Shown here one piece after another: positions 24,618-32,224 of a stretch of DNA of 64,000 nt. The notes below the pieces were generated by a model, which was given only the letters and a program-made list of their open reading frames with translations, was not told the DNA's origin and did no database searches. Numbering within the stretch: the stretch's first letter is position 1; every line of letters starts with the position of its first letter. The position numbers and the translations under genes were made by a program. This DNA comes from Erythrobacter sanguineus (lineage in GTDB: Bacteria; Pseudomonadota; Alphaproteobacteria; Sphingomonadales; Sphingomonadaceae), in NCBI GenBank assembly GCA_945878845.1, contig CAMCUB010000011.1, forward strand, positions 22,060 through 86,059, in the 5' to 3' direction.

Positions 24618-25204
24618 CAGCGCACCTCGATCTTGTCGGCGCCCCAGGGCGCAATCGTCTCGGCAGTCTTGAACGCCTCGGGCAGTTCCTCGACCATGTG
24701 ATACGTCGCGGCGAGCCTGCCGAAGCCCACGAAGAAGGCGACCGTCATGCCGAGTTCCACGATCTGCGCTTCGCTGAAGTGCTGGCGCAGGTCGGCATAG
24801 ACCTTGTCGTCGATCGCCAAGTGATCGGTCGCCATCAGCTCGCCATACCGGATCGCGGCTTTCTCGGCCGCCGAGAGGTTCTCGGCCTCCTGCGGGCGTT
24901 CGAGCGAGCACACCAGCCCCTCTGTCACGCCGTCGGCAACCGCGTCGGAATAGCGGATCGCCATGCAGGAGCGGCACTGGTTGAAGAAGGCAACGCGCAG
25001 GCGCACCAGCTCCACCAGCCGGTCGGGCAGGGTGCGATTGCGCTTCAAGGCCCCGCCAAAGCCCATCAGGCCCAGTGCCTGCTCCGGGCAATGCGCGAAG
25101 TAGCGGGTGAGGCCCTGTTCGAGATCGGTCAGGTTGTCGGGTTGGATCGCTGCGACAAGGCGCGCGTCCCATTGCTCAGGTGCCAGTTTGGCGATGCGGC
25201 TCAC
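24617..25204 (-). CDS. Carboxymuconolactone decarboxylase (AhpD-like) family protein
   Basis: A 195-residue helical protein with 'RLRVAFFNQCRSCMAIRYSDAV', the CxxC of the AhpD/CMD family. The start is GTG 25204 (SRIAKLAPEQW), preceded by GGGGAGAGAGAGCC; the frame runs further upstream but through the divergent P450 gene. AhpD-type members with CxxC are thiol-dependent peroxide or radical-handling proteins; CMD proper decarboxylates a lactone. First gene of the CMD-P450-Rieske operon, so a protective role against oxygenase by-products is possible (inference). Confidence 0.85.
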   Translation of the reverse strand: MSRIAKLAPEQWDARLVAAIQPDNLTDLEQGLTRYFAHCPEQALGLMGFGGALKRNRTLPDRLVELVRLRVAFFNQCRSCMAIRYSDAVADGVTEGLVCSLERPQEAENLSAAEKAAIRYGELMATDHLAIDDKVYADLRQHFSEAQIVELGMTVAFFVGFGRLAATYHMVEELPEAFKTAETIAPWGADKIEVR

Positions 25205-25336
25205 GGCTCTCTCTCCCCATGGACGGCACTGGCAAATTAGCCCGTTTCCGTAGGGTCGAGGCTGGGGGACAACCCCTGCATCAGCAATTGGCGGATTCGC
25301 TAACAACGGCGAGGCGCCCCGCATGGGAGAGCGGAC

Positions 25337-26647
25337 TTGCAGGCGGAAGCACCGCGCAGTTTGGCCGAGGTCGATCTGTTCGCCCCGGGCGCGCAGGAGC
25401 ACTGGTATGCGGCCTATGCGATCCTCCACGAGGAGGCTCCGGTGCAGCGCCTTGCGGGCGAGGGGCTGACCCCCGGCAGCGATGCTTACGTGCTCACCAA
25501 ATATGCGGACATTTCCCGCGTGGTGAAGGACTGGGAGCGCTTCCCGCCGACGCTCTCGCTGCTGGTCGCGCATATCCAGGCCTCTGGCGAGATGCCTACC
25601 CACATCCCCGATCTCGACGCGATGATCGCCTCGATCGTGACGCTGCGCCCCGATCCGGAGCTGTGGCGCGCGCATCGCAAGGAACTGACCGATCCGTGGG
25701 TGGGGCCGGGGTGCACGCGGCACGCGGGGATGATCGCGGGCCATGTCGATGATCTGATCGCCGGGATGCTGGCCAAGGCGCGTGCGGGCGAGGTGGTCGA
25801 CTTCGTCGCCGATTTTGCCCGGCCCCTGCCGCAGCGGGTGATGGCGAGCGTGCTCGGCTTTCCGATGGAGGACATCCCGCGCCTCGAGCAATGGGGCAAT
25901 GCGCAGGTCATGTCCTACGTGATCGGGACGACCCACAAGAACATCCTCACACCCGAGCAGACCGCCGAGAAATTCCGGCTGCTGGCGGGGATGAAGGAAT
26001 ATGTCGCCGAGCAAACCCGCGAGAAGCGCGCCCGCCCGCAGGACGACATGATCAGCTTTCTGACGCAGGTCGAGTATGCCGCGCTGGGCCGCAAGCTCAC
26101 TGACGACGAGATCAATGGCGTGGTCTACGCGATGGTGATCGGCGGGCTGGAGACCACGCAATATGCGCTCGCCGAGCAGGCGCAATTGCTGTGCGAGCGG
26201 CCGGGGATGTTCGCCACCCTGCGCGGTGACCGCAGCGCGATCCGCACCTTCATCGAGGAAGGGATGCGGCTGCGCTCGCCGACGCAGGGGCTTTCGACCC
26301 GCATCTGTGCGCGCGACGAGGTGTTCCAGGGGGTGGAGATGCCCGCCGGATCAATGCTCCACCTCCGATGGGCGGCCGCGAATATCGACGCGGATGAGTT
26401 CGAAGACCCGCTCGACCCGAAGCTCGACCGCAAGGCTGCCACCCGCCACTTGGCCTTCAGCCAGGGGCCGCGTTCGTGCCCGGGCTCGAACATCTCGCGG
26501 CTCGAACAGATGATCGCGTGGGAGAAGCTCTGCGACGCCTTCGCCGACCTCGCCTACGCGCCGGGCAATGATTTCCGCCATCAGGGCGGGATCATGCTCG
26601 GCATCCACCGGCTGTTGCTCAACCTCACACCCACGGAGACACTCTGA
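25337..26647 (+). CDS. Cytochrome P450 (third of three)
   Basis: A 436-residue P450: I-helix 'IGGLETTQYALAEQ', K-helix 'EEGMRLRSPTQG', haem loop 'FSQGPRSCPGSNISRLEQ' with Cys381. The start is a TTG with GGGAGAG seven bases before it; the nearby ATG at 25323 is out of frame. It is divergent from the CMD-P450-Rieske operon, with 132 bp between. It has little resemblance to the other two P450s beyond the motifs, so it is not a recent duplicate. It heads a three-gene unit with the ABM and NTF2 genes. Confidence 0.94.
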   Translation: MQAEAPRSLAEVDLFAPGAQEHWYAAYAILHEEAPVQRLAGEGLTPGSDAYVLTKYADISRVVKDWERFPPTLSLLVAHIQASGEMPTHIPDLDAMIASIVTLRPDPELWRAHRKELTDPWVGPGCTRHAGMIAGHVDDLIAGMLAKARAGEVVDFVADFARPLPQRVMASVLGFPMEDIPRLEQWGNAQVMSYVIGTTHKNILTPEQTAEKFRLLAGMKEYVAEQTREKRARPQDDMISFLTQVEYAALGRKLTDDEINGVVYAMVIGGLETTQYALAEQAQLLCERPGMFATLRGDRSAIRTFIEEGMRLRSPTQGLSTRICARDEVFQGVEMPAGSMLHLRWAAANIDADEFEDPLDPKLDRKAATRHLAFSQGPRSCPGSNISRLEQMIAWEKLCDAFADLAYAPGNDFRHQGGIMLGIHRLLLNLTPTETL

Positions 26648-27048
26648 TGGCCAGTCTGCTCGCGCACATAAAGATCCAGCCCGGCAAGGAGGACAAGTGG
26701 GAGGCGATCATGCACGACATGGTCCACCACACCTTCGGCACCGAGGAAGGCGTGCTGCGCTACGAATACTGGAAGGGGCAGGAGCCGCTGAGCTACTACT
26801 GCCTGCTGTGCTTCAAGGACAAGTGGGCCTTCTATCACCACCAGATGTCCGACCACCACGAGGGCCATGATTTTGCCGACGTGCTCGCCGGAATCACGCT
26901 CGAATATATCGACCCCGTGGAGGGCGCGGGCGGGGGGTTGCCGCATACGGCGGACCCGGCGCTGCCCGATGATGCGAGCGAGGCGATGAAGACCGCGCAG
27001 GAGCGCTTCCCGCTGGCGATCCCGGCATGGTGGGGGGGACGCGCATGA
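26647..27048 (+). CDS. ABM-fold small protein
   Basis: A 133-residue protein whose first 95 residues show the antibiotic-biosynthesis-monooxygenase pattern: 'LLAHIKIQPGKEDKWEAIM', 'GVLRYEYWKGQEPLSYYCL' and 'FKDKWAFYHHQMSDHH'. It continues with a proline-rich tail ending 'IPAWWGGRA'. The ATG overlaps the P450 stop by one base (TGATG), and its own stop overlaps the next gene by 4 bp. Function unknown; the fold often binds aromatic or polyketide-like molecules. Confidence 0.78.
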   Translation: MASLLAHIKIQPGKEDKWEAIMHDMVHHTFGTEEGVLRYEYWKGQEPLSYYCLLCFKDKWAFYHHQMSDHHEGHDFADVLAGITLEYIDPVEGAGGGLPHTADPALPDDASEAMKTAQERFPLAIPAWWGGRA

Positions 27049-27563
27049 CCCTCGAGGAGCAGGTGCAACAGCTGCTCGACCGGCAGGCGATCAACGATCT
27101 CATCGCGCGTTATTCGCGCACCTTGGACTGGCTCGACGATGAGGGGCAGGCGGGATGCTATTGGCCCGATGCCGCGATCGACTACGGCTTCTTCACCGGC
27201 ACCGCGGCGGAGTTCGTGCCGGTGGTGATGGCGGTGGAGCGCTCGACGGGGCGCCGCTGGCATATGCTGGCACCGCTCAGCGTGAAGCTGACCAGCGCGA
27301 CTACGGCGGAGGGCGAATGCTACGGCGTGGCGCTCGGCTTCCGGCGTGAGGGCGAGGAGCCCTACAAGGGCAACATGTACGGTGGGCGCTATCTCGACCG
27401 GTACGAAAAGCGCGGCGACGAGTGGCGAATTTCAAGCCGCCGCTACATCATGGACTGGACCATGGCGATGCCCGACCAGCCCGATGCCAGCCCCAACGCG
27501 GCGTTTCCGTTGCCGATGCTCGACCTGCGCGAGAGCGGGCACCCGGATTATCGGGTGATCTAG
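27045..27563 (+). CDS. NTF2-fold (SnoaL-like) protein
   Basis: A 172-residue protein of the NTF2 superfamily: 'LLDRQAINDLIARYSRTLDWLDDEGQAGCYWPDAAIDYG' with the Tyr/Asp layout of the bile-acid dehydratase-like subgroup, then 'GGRYLDRYEKRGDEWRISSRRYIMDW'. The C-terminal tail 'PLPMLDLRESGHPDYRVI' is extra. ATG 27045 overlaps the ABM stop by 4 bp. It is similar in layout to the 31685-32224 protein. May catalyse a dehydration or isomerisation in the pathway. Confidence 0.83.
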   Translation: MTLEEQVQQLLDRQAINDLIARYSRTLDWLDDEGQAGCYWPDAAIDYGFFTGTAAEFVPVVMAVERSTGRRWHMLAPLSVKLTSATTAEGECYGVALGFRREGEEPYKGNMYGGRYLDRYEKRGDEWRISSRRYIMDWTMAMPDQPDASPNAAFPLPMLDLRESGHPDYRVI

Positions 27564-27568
27564 CTTCA

Positions 27569-27692
27569 CTCGTCATTGCGAGGAGCCGAAGGCGGAAGCG
27601 AAGCTGTTTCGCAGAAACACCCGGCAACCCATGGACCGACCGCTTGCCGCACGCTCAGGCCATGGGTTGCTTCGCTACGCTCGCAATGACGA
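27569..27692. repeat. Bipartite palindromic repeat, copy C, with inner hairpin
   Basis: CTCGTCATTGCGAG to CTCGCAATGACGA. The 5' arm is the long type but carries about 30 extra bases, including TGTTTCGCAGAAACA, a 6-bp stem with 3-base loop. The 3' arm is the short type (GAGCGTAGCGAAGCAACCCATGG in reverse complement). It fills nearly all of the 131-bp gap between two converging NTF2-like genes. Confidence 0.85.
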
Positions 27693-27694
27693 AG

Positions 27695-28048
27695 TCATTC
27701 CGCCGCCGGGTCCATGTAGTCGCGGTAATAGGTGAGCTTGCCGCCCTCGACCTTGTAAATGCCAACGCCGCCGCGGGGCGCGTGGCCCTCCATGTGCATC
27801 GTCCAGCGCGCCCACACGGCGTGATCATCACCGCAGATTTCGTCGACGGTGAAGTGGACCTTCCGCTCGCCCATCTCCGCGACCATCGTGGTCATGAAGC
27901 CCATGATCGCCTCGCGGCCCCGGTATTGCCCCCAGATCGGGTCTTCGAGGAAAGCGTCCTCGGCGAAGAGATCGACCAGCTTGGTGTAGTCGCCGCTGTC
28001 CTGGATGCGCCAGAAGTCCTCGATCACGCGTTGTGCTTGGCCAGCCAT
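27695..28048 (-). CDS. NTF2-fold (SnoaL-like) protein
   Basis: A 117-residue NTF2-like protein: 'VIEDFWRIQDSGDYTKLVDLFAEDAFLEDPIWG', 'FMTTMVAEMGERKVHF', 'HAVWARWTMHMEG' and 'GIYKVEGGKLTYYRDYMDP'. The 'YYRDYMDP' end resembles the limonene-epoxide-hydrolase and SnoaL ending, but the Arg-x-Asp pair is not seen. Start at ATG 28048 behind GAGGGAGAGAGCA. Diverges from the CMD gene at 28170. Confidence 0.82.
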   Translation of the reverse strand: MAGQAQRVIEDFWRIQDSGDYTKLVDLFAEDAFLEDPIWGQYRGREAIMGFMTTMVAEMGERKVHFTVDEICGDDHAVWARWTMHMEGHAPRGGVGIYKVEGGKLTYYRDYMDPAAE

Positions 28049-28169
28049 TGCTCTCTCCCTCGATGTTTCGCGCAATCTGCCATGCAGGCCCGCGCCCTCG
28101 CCCCTGCGAAAATGGCGAGGCTGTCGTAGCGGCACCCCCTGTTATCCTCGCGCGCAAAGGAGAGCCCTC

Positions 28170-28703
28170 ATGTCGACCATCCCCCGCGTATCCTCAGGCG
28201 TTGCCGGAGAGCCTGCGCATTTCGGCAGCGTGCTCGCCCACCAGCCGGAGATCGCGGAGAGCTTCTTCGCACTCTACGGGCACTTCTGGGGCTCCGACGT
28301 GCTGGCGGCGCGGATCAAGGAGGTCGCGCGGATGCGCAATGCGCGGGTCACGGAGTGCGGGTTCTGCCGCAACGTGCGCTTCGAGAAGGCGGTGGCGCAG
28401 GGGCTGGGTGAGGAGGTGGTGGACGACATCACTGATGGCTACGAGACCTCGGCTAAGCTGACCGATGCCGAGAAGGCAGCGCTCAAGTTCACCGACGCGT
28501 TGATTCACGATCCTGAACTGCTGACCGGCGATGCGCGCGCGGCCTTGCAGCGCCACCTCACGCCTGCGCAGATCGCCGAACTTGGCCTCGGCGTGACGTT
28601 GTTCCTCGCGCTTGCCAAGGCGCTGATCACGATGGGGCTGGAGCCGGAGGTGATGGACCGCACCGTGCTGCCCACGCCCGCCGTGCTGGAGGCGGCAGAA
28701 TGA
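28170..28703 (+). CDS. Carboxymuconolactone decarboxylase (AhpD-like) family protein
   Basis: A 177-residue CMD-family protein with 'ARMRNARVTECGFCRNVRFEKAVAQG', giving the CxxC pair, and 'DAEKAALKFTDALIHDP'. The start at ATG 28170 follows AAAGGAGAG. It overlaps the next small gene by 4 bp (ATGA). Paralogous to 24617-25204 but with a different N-terminus. Probable thiol-dependent peroxidase-like or decarboxylase-like activity; not assignable further. Confidence 0.85.
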   Translation: MSTIPRVSSGVAGEPAHFGSVLAHQPEIAESFFALYGHFWGSDVLAARIKEVARMRNARVTECGFCRNVRFEKAVAQGLGEEVVDDITDGYETSAKLTDAEKAALKFTDALIHDPELLTGDARAALQRHLTPAQIAELGLGVTLFLALAKALITMGLEPEVMDRTVLPTPAVLEAAE

Positions 28704-29071
28704 GCGCCGTCTGCGCCGCGCTGGCCGCCGATCCGGTTCTGGCAACCCACTACGCCGATTTCAGCGCGAAGACCGAAGCCGCACTCGACCCCGCACTGGT
28801 GGCGCTGGTTCGCGAGGCGGTGGCGGCGGTCCACGGCATGGGCGCGGCGCCTGACGAGGCTACGCTCGACGCGGGGACCCGCACTTGCCTAGCCTACGCG
28901 CGGCGGATGCCGTTCGAGCATACTGCGATCACCGATGAAGAGGCTGCGACGGTCGTCGCGCATCTTGGCGAGGCGGGGTTTGTCGCCTTCTCGGTGCTGG
29001 CGGCGTTGGCGGATGCTGAATGCCGGGCTGAGTCGGTGGGCCTGCCGGAGCTGGCGGGGGAGGGGAGTTAG
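28700..29071 (+). CDS. Small helical protein, possible Cys-less CMD-like partner
   Basis: A 123-residue protein, all-helical in appearance. 'DPALVALVREAVAAVHGMG' and 'YARRMPFEHTAITDEEAATVVAHLGEAGFVAFSVLAALADAECR' look like the helices of the CMD fold, but the CxxC is missing. It overlaps the CMD gene by 4 bp and so is translated with it; a hetero-complex is a reasonable guess. Its stop overlaps the VOC gene stop on the other strand. I do not recognise a named family. Confidence 0.65.
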   Translation: MSAVCAALAADPVLATHYADFSAKTEAALDPALVALVREAVAAVHGMGAAPDEATLDAGTRTCLAYARRMPFEHTAITDEEAATVVAHLGEAGFVAFSVLAALADAECRAESVGLPELAGEGS

Positions 29072-29604
29072 CCCAGTTCCCGGATCGGATCGGTCCCGTC
29101 CCAGCCCATCGCAGCGGCGGCGACAAAATCGTAGAACCCCGCCAGCTGCGCGGTCGGCTCGTACAATTCCAGCATGTGCCCCAGTGTCGCCCGCGTATCG
29201 ACGAAGGCGAAGGCCGTGCCGCCGCTTGTCACCGACAGCTGGGCAAGCGGCGCACCGTCGCGCTCGAACCGCGCGATCTCGCCTTCCAGATCTTCCACGA
29301 ACAGCGCCGCATGGTGCAGCCCCTCGCGGCCCGAGCCCCAGGGGAACATCTCGTGCAGCGCAGAATCGTCGGGATTGTGCTGCACCACCAGCTCCACCAT
29401 CACGCTGCCCCATTGGCCATAGGCGCTGGAGTGGTCGAAGGGGCGCGCCGTCCCGCGATGCACCGAGGACGCCAACGCAACGTGCCGCAAGACAAAGAAT
29501 GGCCCCGAACCGAACTGCCGGTGATGCGCCTCGGCCGCCGCCGCCAGATCATTGACCTTGTAGGCCAGCTGGCGGACCGCCAAAGCCCCGGTCGACCCGA
29601 TCAA
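29068..29604 (-). CDS. VOC (glyoxalase/bleomycin resistance) family protein
   Basis: A 178-residue two-module VOC protein: 'QLAYKVNDLAAAAEAHHRQFG', 'FVLRHVAL', 'VMVELVVQHNPD', 'GLHHAALFVEDLEGEIARF' and 'TLGHMLELYEP', which supply the usual His and Glu metal ligands. Homology begins right at the stop of the upstream ligase gene, and the likely start is TTG 29604, overlapping that stop as TTGA. The longer upstream frame lies inside the ligase gene and is not coding. Possible lyase, isomerase or extradiol-type reaction; not determinable. Confidence 0.8.
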   Translation of the reverse strand: MIGSTGALAVRQLAYKVNDLAAAAEAHHRQFGSGPFFVLRHVALASSVHRGTARPFDHSSAYGQWGSVMVELVVQHNPDDSALHEMFPWGSGREGLHHAALFVEDLEGEIARFERDGAPLAQLSVTSGGTAFAFVDTRATLGHMLELYEPTAQLAGFYDFVAAAAMGWDGTDPIRELG

Positions 29605-31193
29605 TTGACCGCCCGGTCCTTGCCCACCCAATAGGGCGCGCGCAGTTCCCGTCGGAGGATTTTCCCCGAAGGGTTCCTCGGCAGGGCGGGGATGAAATCG
29701 ACCGACTTGGGGCACTTGTAGCCCGCGATCAGCGTGCGGGCGTGGGCGATCAACTCGACCTCGGTCAGTTCCTCGCCGGCCTTCACCACCACGCAGGCCT
29801 TGACCGCCTCGCCCCACTTGGGGTCGGGCACGCCGATCACCGCCACATCCGCGACCTTGGGGTGCGAATAGAGCGCGTTCTCGACCTCGGCGGGGTAGAC
29901 GTTCTCGCCGCCCGAGATGATCATGTCCTTCACCCGGTCGTGGATGTAGAGATAGCCGTCCTCGTCGAGGTATCCCGCGTCTCCCGTCCGCAGCCAGCCC
30001 TCGGCGTCGACGGTCGAGGCGGTGGCATCGGGGTTGTTCCAGTAGCCGCGCATGTTCTTGCTCGAGCGCGTCGCGATCTCGCCCACGGCGCCGGCGGGGA
30101 CGGGGTTGCCCGCCTCGTCGATCACTTTGATCTCGACACCCGCGAGCGGCTTGCCGACGCTGCGCATCCGCACCGAGCCTTCGGGCACGTGGTCCTCAGG
30201 ATCGAGCGCGACGATCGTCCCGCTGGTCTCGGTCATCCCGTACATCTGCACGAAGCCGCAGCCCATCACCCGCATCGCCTCGCGCATCAGTTCGAGTGGG
30301 ATCGGCGAGGCGCCGTAGGTGACGTATTTCAACCGGCTGAAATCGACCTCGCCGACCTTCGGGTGGTTGAGCAGGATCTGCAGCGCGGCCGGCACGAGGA
30401 AGATCTTCGAGATATTGTAGTTCTGGATCAGGTCCAAAGCCTTGGTCGGATCATACTCGGGCAAGACGATCGAATTCGTCCCCGCCACCAGCGTCCCGAT
30501 GCCGGTGCCGGTGCCGCTGATGTGGAAGCAGGGCATGGCGAGCAGCGTGACATCGCCCGGGATCGGCTCCTGCCAGCTGCGCATCTCCTCGGCCGCGGCG
30601 GTGGCGTCGCGGCTGGAGAGGATCGAGCCGTGGGTGATGACCGCGCCCTTGGGCTTGCCGGTGGTGCCCGAAGTGTAGAGCTGGAGCGCGTCGTCCTCGG
30701 CCTTCACGCTGTGCGCCGGGGGCGTCGCCGAAAAGCCGTCGCGCCAGATGCGGTAATCGGTGCCGGGGTAATCGGGCGCGTCGATGCCGATCACCTGTTC
30801 GACATGGGGGCAGGTCGGGCGGATGGCGCTGAGCACCTCTGCAAAGCCCTCGCCCACGAAAACCACGCGCGCCTGCGAGTTGTCGAGCACATAGGCGACT
30901 TCGGGCGCGGCCAGGCGCCAGTTCACCGGAGTCATCACCGCGCCGATGCGGTTCGCGCCGAGGAAGGCCTCGAAATAGAGCGGGTGGTTCTTGCCGAGGA
31001 AGCCGACGCGGTCGCCCGGCTTCACTCCCAGCGCGAGCAGGCCGTTCGCCACGCGGTCGGCGCCCTCGTCGATCTCGGCGAAGCTGATGTCTTCGCCCGC
31101 ATAGCTGAACGCGATCACCTGCCCTTGCGCCCGGGCGTGTTCGCGGACGACGTCGCAGAAGCTTTCTGCGGCCAGTGCTGTTGTCTCTCCCAT
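29601..31193 (-). CDS. AMP-dependent acyl-CoA synthetase/ligase
   Basis: A 530-residue adenylate-forming ligase that activates a carboxylic acid as its CoA thioester. The ATP loop 'LYTSGTTGKPKGAV', 'QMYGMTETSG', 'GWLRTGDAGYLDEDGYLYIHDR' and the C-terminal catalytic Lys in 'NPSGKILRREL' are all present. Start set at ATG 31193 (MGETTALAAESF). It is linked to the VOC gene by a TTGA overlap and diverges from the thioesterase gene. It would feed the acyl-CoA dehydrogenases and putative aldolase of the island; fatty, aromatic or steroid acid substrate unknown. Confidence 0.94.
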   Translation of the reverse strand: MGETTALAAESFCDVVREHARAQGQVIAFSYAGEDISFAEIDEGADRVANGLLALGVKPGDRVGFLGKNHPLYFEAFLGANRIGAVMTPVNWRLAAPEVAYVLDNSQARVVFVGEGFAEVLSAIRPTCPHVEQVIGIDAPDYPGTDYRIWRDGFSATPPAHSVKAEDDALQLYTSGTTGKPKGAVITHGSILSSRDATAAAEEMRSWQEPIPGDVTLLAMPCFHISGTGTGIGTLVAGTNSIVLPEYDPTKALDLIQNYNISKIFLVPAALQILLNHPKVGEVDFSRLKYVTYGASPIPLELMREAMRVMGCGFVQMYGMTETSGTIVALDPEDHVPEGSVRMRSVGKPLAGVEIKVIDEAGNPVPAGAVGEIATRSSKNMRGYWNNPDATASTVDAEGWLRTGDAGYLDEDGYLYIHDRVKDMIISGGENVYPAEVENALYSHPKVADVAVIGVPDPKWGEAVKACVVVKAGEELTEVELIAHARTLIAGYKCPKSVDFIPALPRNPSGKILRRELRAPYWVGKDRAVN

Positions 31194-31280
31194 GCCTGCG
31201 GGGATACCCCGCGCCGCGCGCTGTGTCATTGGCACATTTCATAGCGGGCGCGGGCGCGCGCGGCGGGGTAAGGTGGAGGG

Positions 31281-31688
31281 ATGGCGATACCCTCAGGCTT
31301 CGAACCCGCCGGCTTCACGCCGGGCTTTCTCGACCACGGCGGGCCCTATTATCTGGGGCCTGCGGTGGAGGGCGTGCGTGTGGTGGGGCTGCTGATTTGT
31401 CCGCATCACATCAACTACCAGGACGCGGCGCATGGCGGGGTGATCTCGACCTTCGCGGATGTGGCGCTGTCTCATGCCGTCTATGACGCCGAGCGGCCCC
31501 GGCTCGCGCCCTCGACCGTAACGCTGACGGTTAATTATCTGGCGGGCGCGAAGCTGGGCGATTGGCTCGAGGCGCGCGTGCGGATCGATCGGCTCGGCGG
31601 GCGCACGGCCTATACCTCGGGCGGAGTGTGGCGCGGCGAGGAGCAGATTGCGACGATGTCGGGCGTGTTTGCCTTCAAGCGACCCTAG
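31281..31688 (+). CDS. PaaI-type hotdog thioesterase
   Basis: A 135-residue hotdog-fold acyl-CoA thioesterase. The motif 'HINYQDAAHGGVISTFADVALSHAVYD' carries the HGG and the acidic residue of the PaaI active site, and 'TVTLTVNYLAGAKLGDWLEARVRI' is the following strand pair. Divergent from the acyl-CoA ligase, with 87 bp between starts. Its stop shares a CTAG with the NTF2-like gene on the other strand. It may release CoA from stalled intermediates. Confidence 0.88.
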   Translation: MAIPSGFEPAGFTPGFLDHGGPYYLGPAVEGVRVVGLLICPHHINYQDAAHGGVISTFADVALSHAVYDAERPRLAPSTVTLTVNYLAGAKLGDWLEARVRIDRLGGRTAYTSGGVWRGEEQIATMSGVFAFKRP

Positions 31689-32224
31689 CCCAACCACCCG
31701 CGGACAGCCGCCGTCGAGGGATCGCGCTCGTCGTGGTATCCTGCCGCGCCCTCGGGGGTGTCGGAGAGGTCGACGCCCTCCACCACCCGGAACTCGCGCC
31801 AGTCATACAAGCCCGTGCGCTGGGCGAGACGCCATTCGCCGCCGCGCTTCTCGAACCGGTCCACGTAACGCCCCGCGACGATCGCCGAATAGATCACGCC
31901 CTTGTCCGGGAACACCGCCGCCAGCGGGTAGCCGGGGGGGATGGTGTGCATCGCGGTCATGTAGGTTTCGGTGTGGCAGACATCACCGCCCTCGAAGCCG
32001 AAGATCGTCTGACCAAGCTGATGCTGGGTGGCGAGGCACGGGTCGATCACCGCGCGCGCCTGTTCGACAAAACCGCGCCAGTCGCCCTCGATCGTACCGA
32101 AGCGGAAGGTCGCGTCAGGGTGGAACAGTCGCTCCATCATCCCCCAGCGCCGCCGGTCGATGGCATGGGCATAGGCGGCGAGGATGTCGCGGATCGCCTC
32201 GCGGTCTTCGAGTGTCCCGGTCAT
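31685..32224 (-). CDS. NTF2-fold (SnoaL-like, bile-acid dehydratase-like) protein
   Basis: A 179-residue NTF2-like protein: 'LEDREAIRDILAAYAHAIDRRRWGMMERLFHPDATFRFG', then 'GGDVCHTETYMTAMH' and 'AGRYVDRFEKRGGEWRLAQRTGLYDWREF'. The Tyr, Asp and His layout resembles BaiE-like 7-alpha-dehydratases (from memory), which would suit a steroid-like substrate, but catalytic residues cannot be confirmed. It overlaps the MDR gene start region by 4 bp (ATGA). Confidence 0.83.
   Translation of the reverse strand: MTGTLEDREAIRDILAAYAHAIDRRRWGMMERLFHPDATFRFGTIEGDWRGFVEQARAVIDPCLATQHQLGQTIFGFEGGDVCHTETYMTAMHTIPPGYPLAAVFPDKGVIYSAIVAGRYVDRFEKRGGEWRLAQRTGLYDWREFRVVEGVDLSDTPEGAAGYHDERDPSTAAVRGWLG

Noticed and set aside
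29605..29817. An N-terminal extension of the VOC protein of about 71 residues
   Set aside because: The extension lies wholly inside the acyl-CoA ligase gene in another frame, is Arg/Gly-rich, and lies outside the VOC fold.
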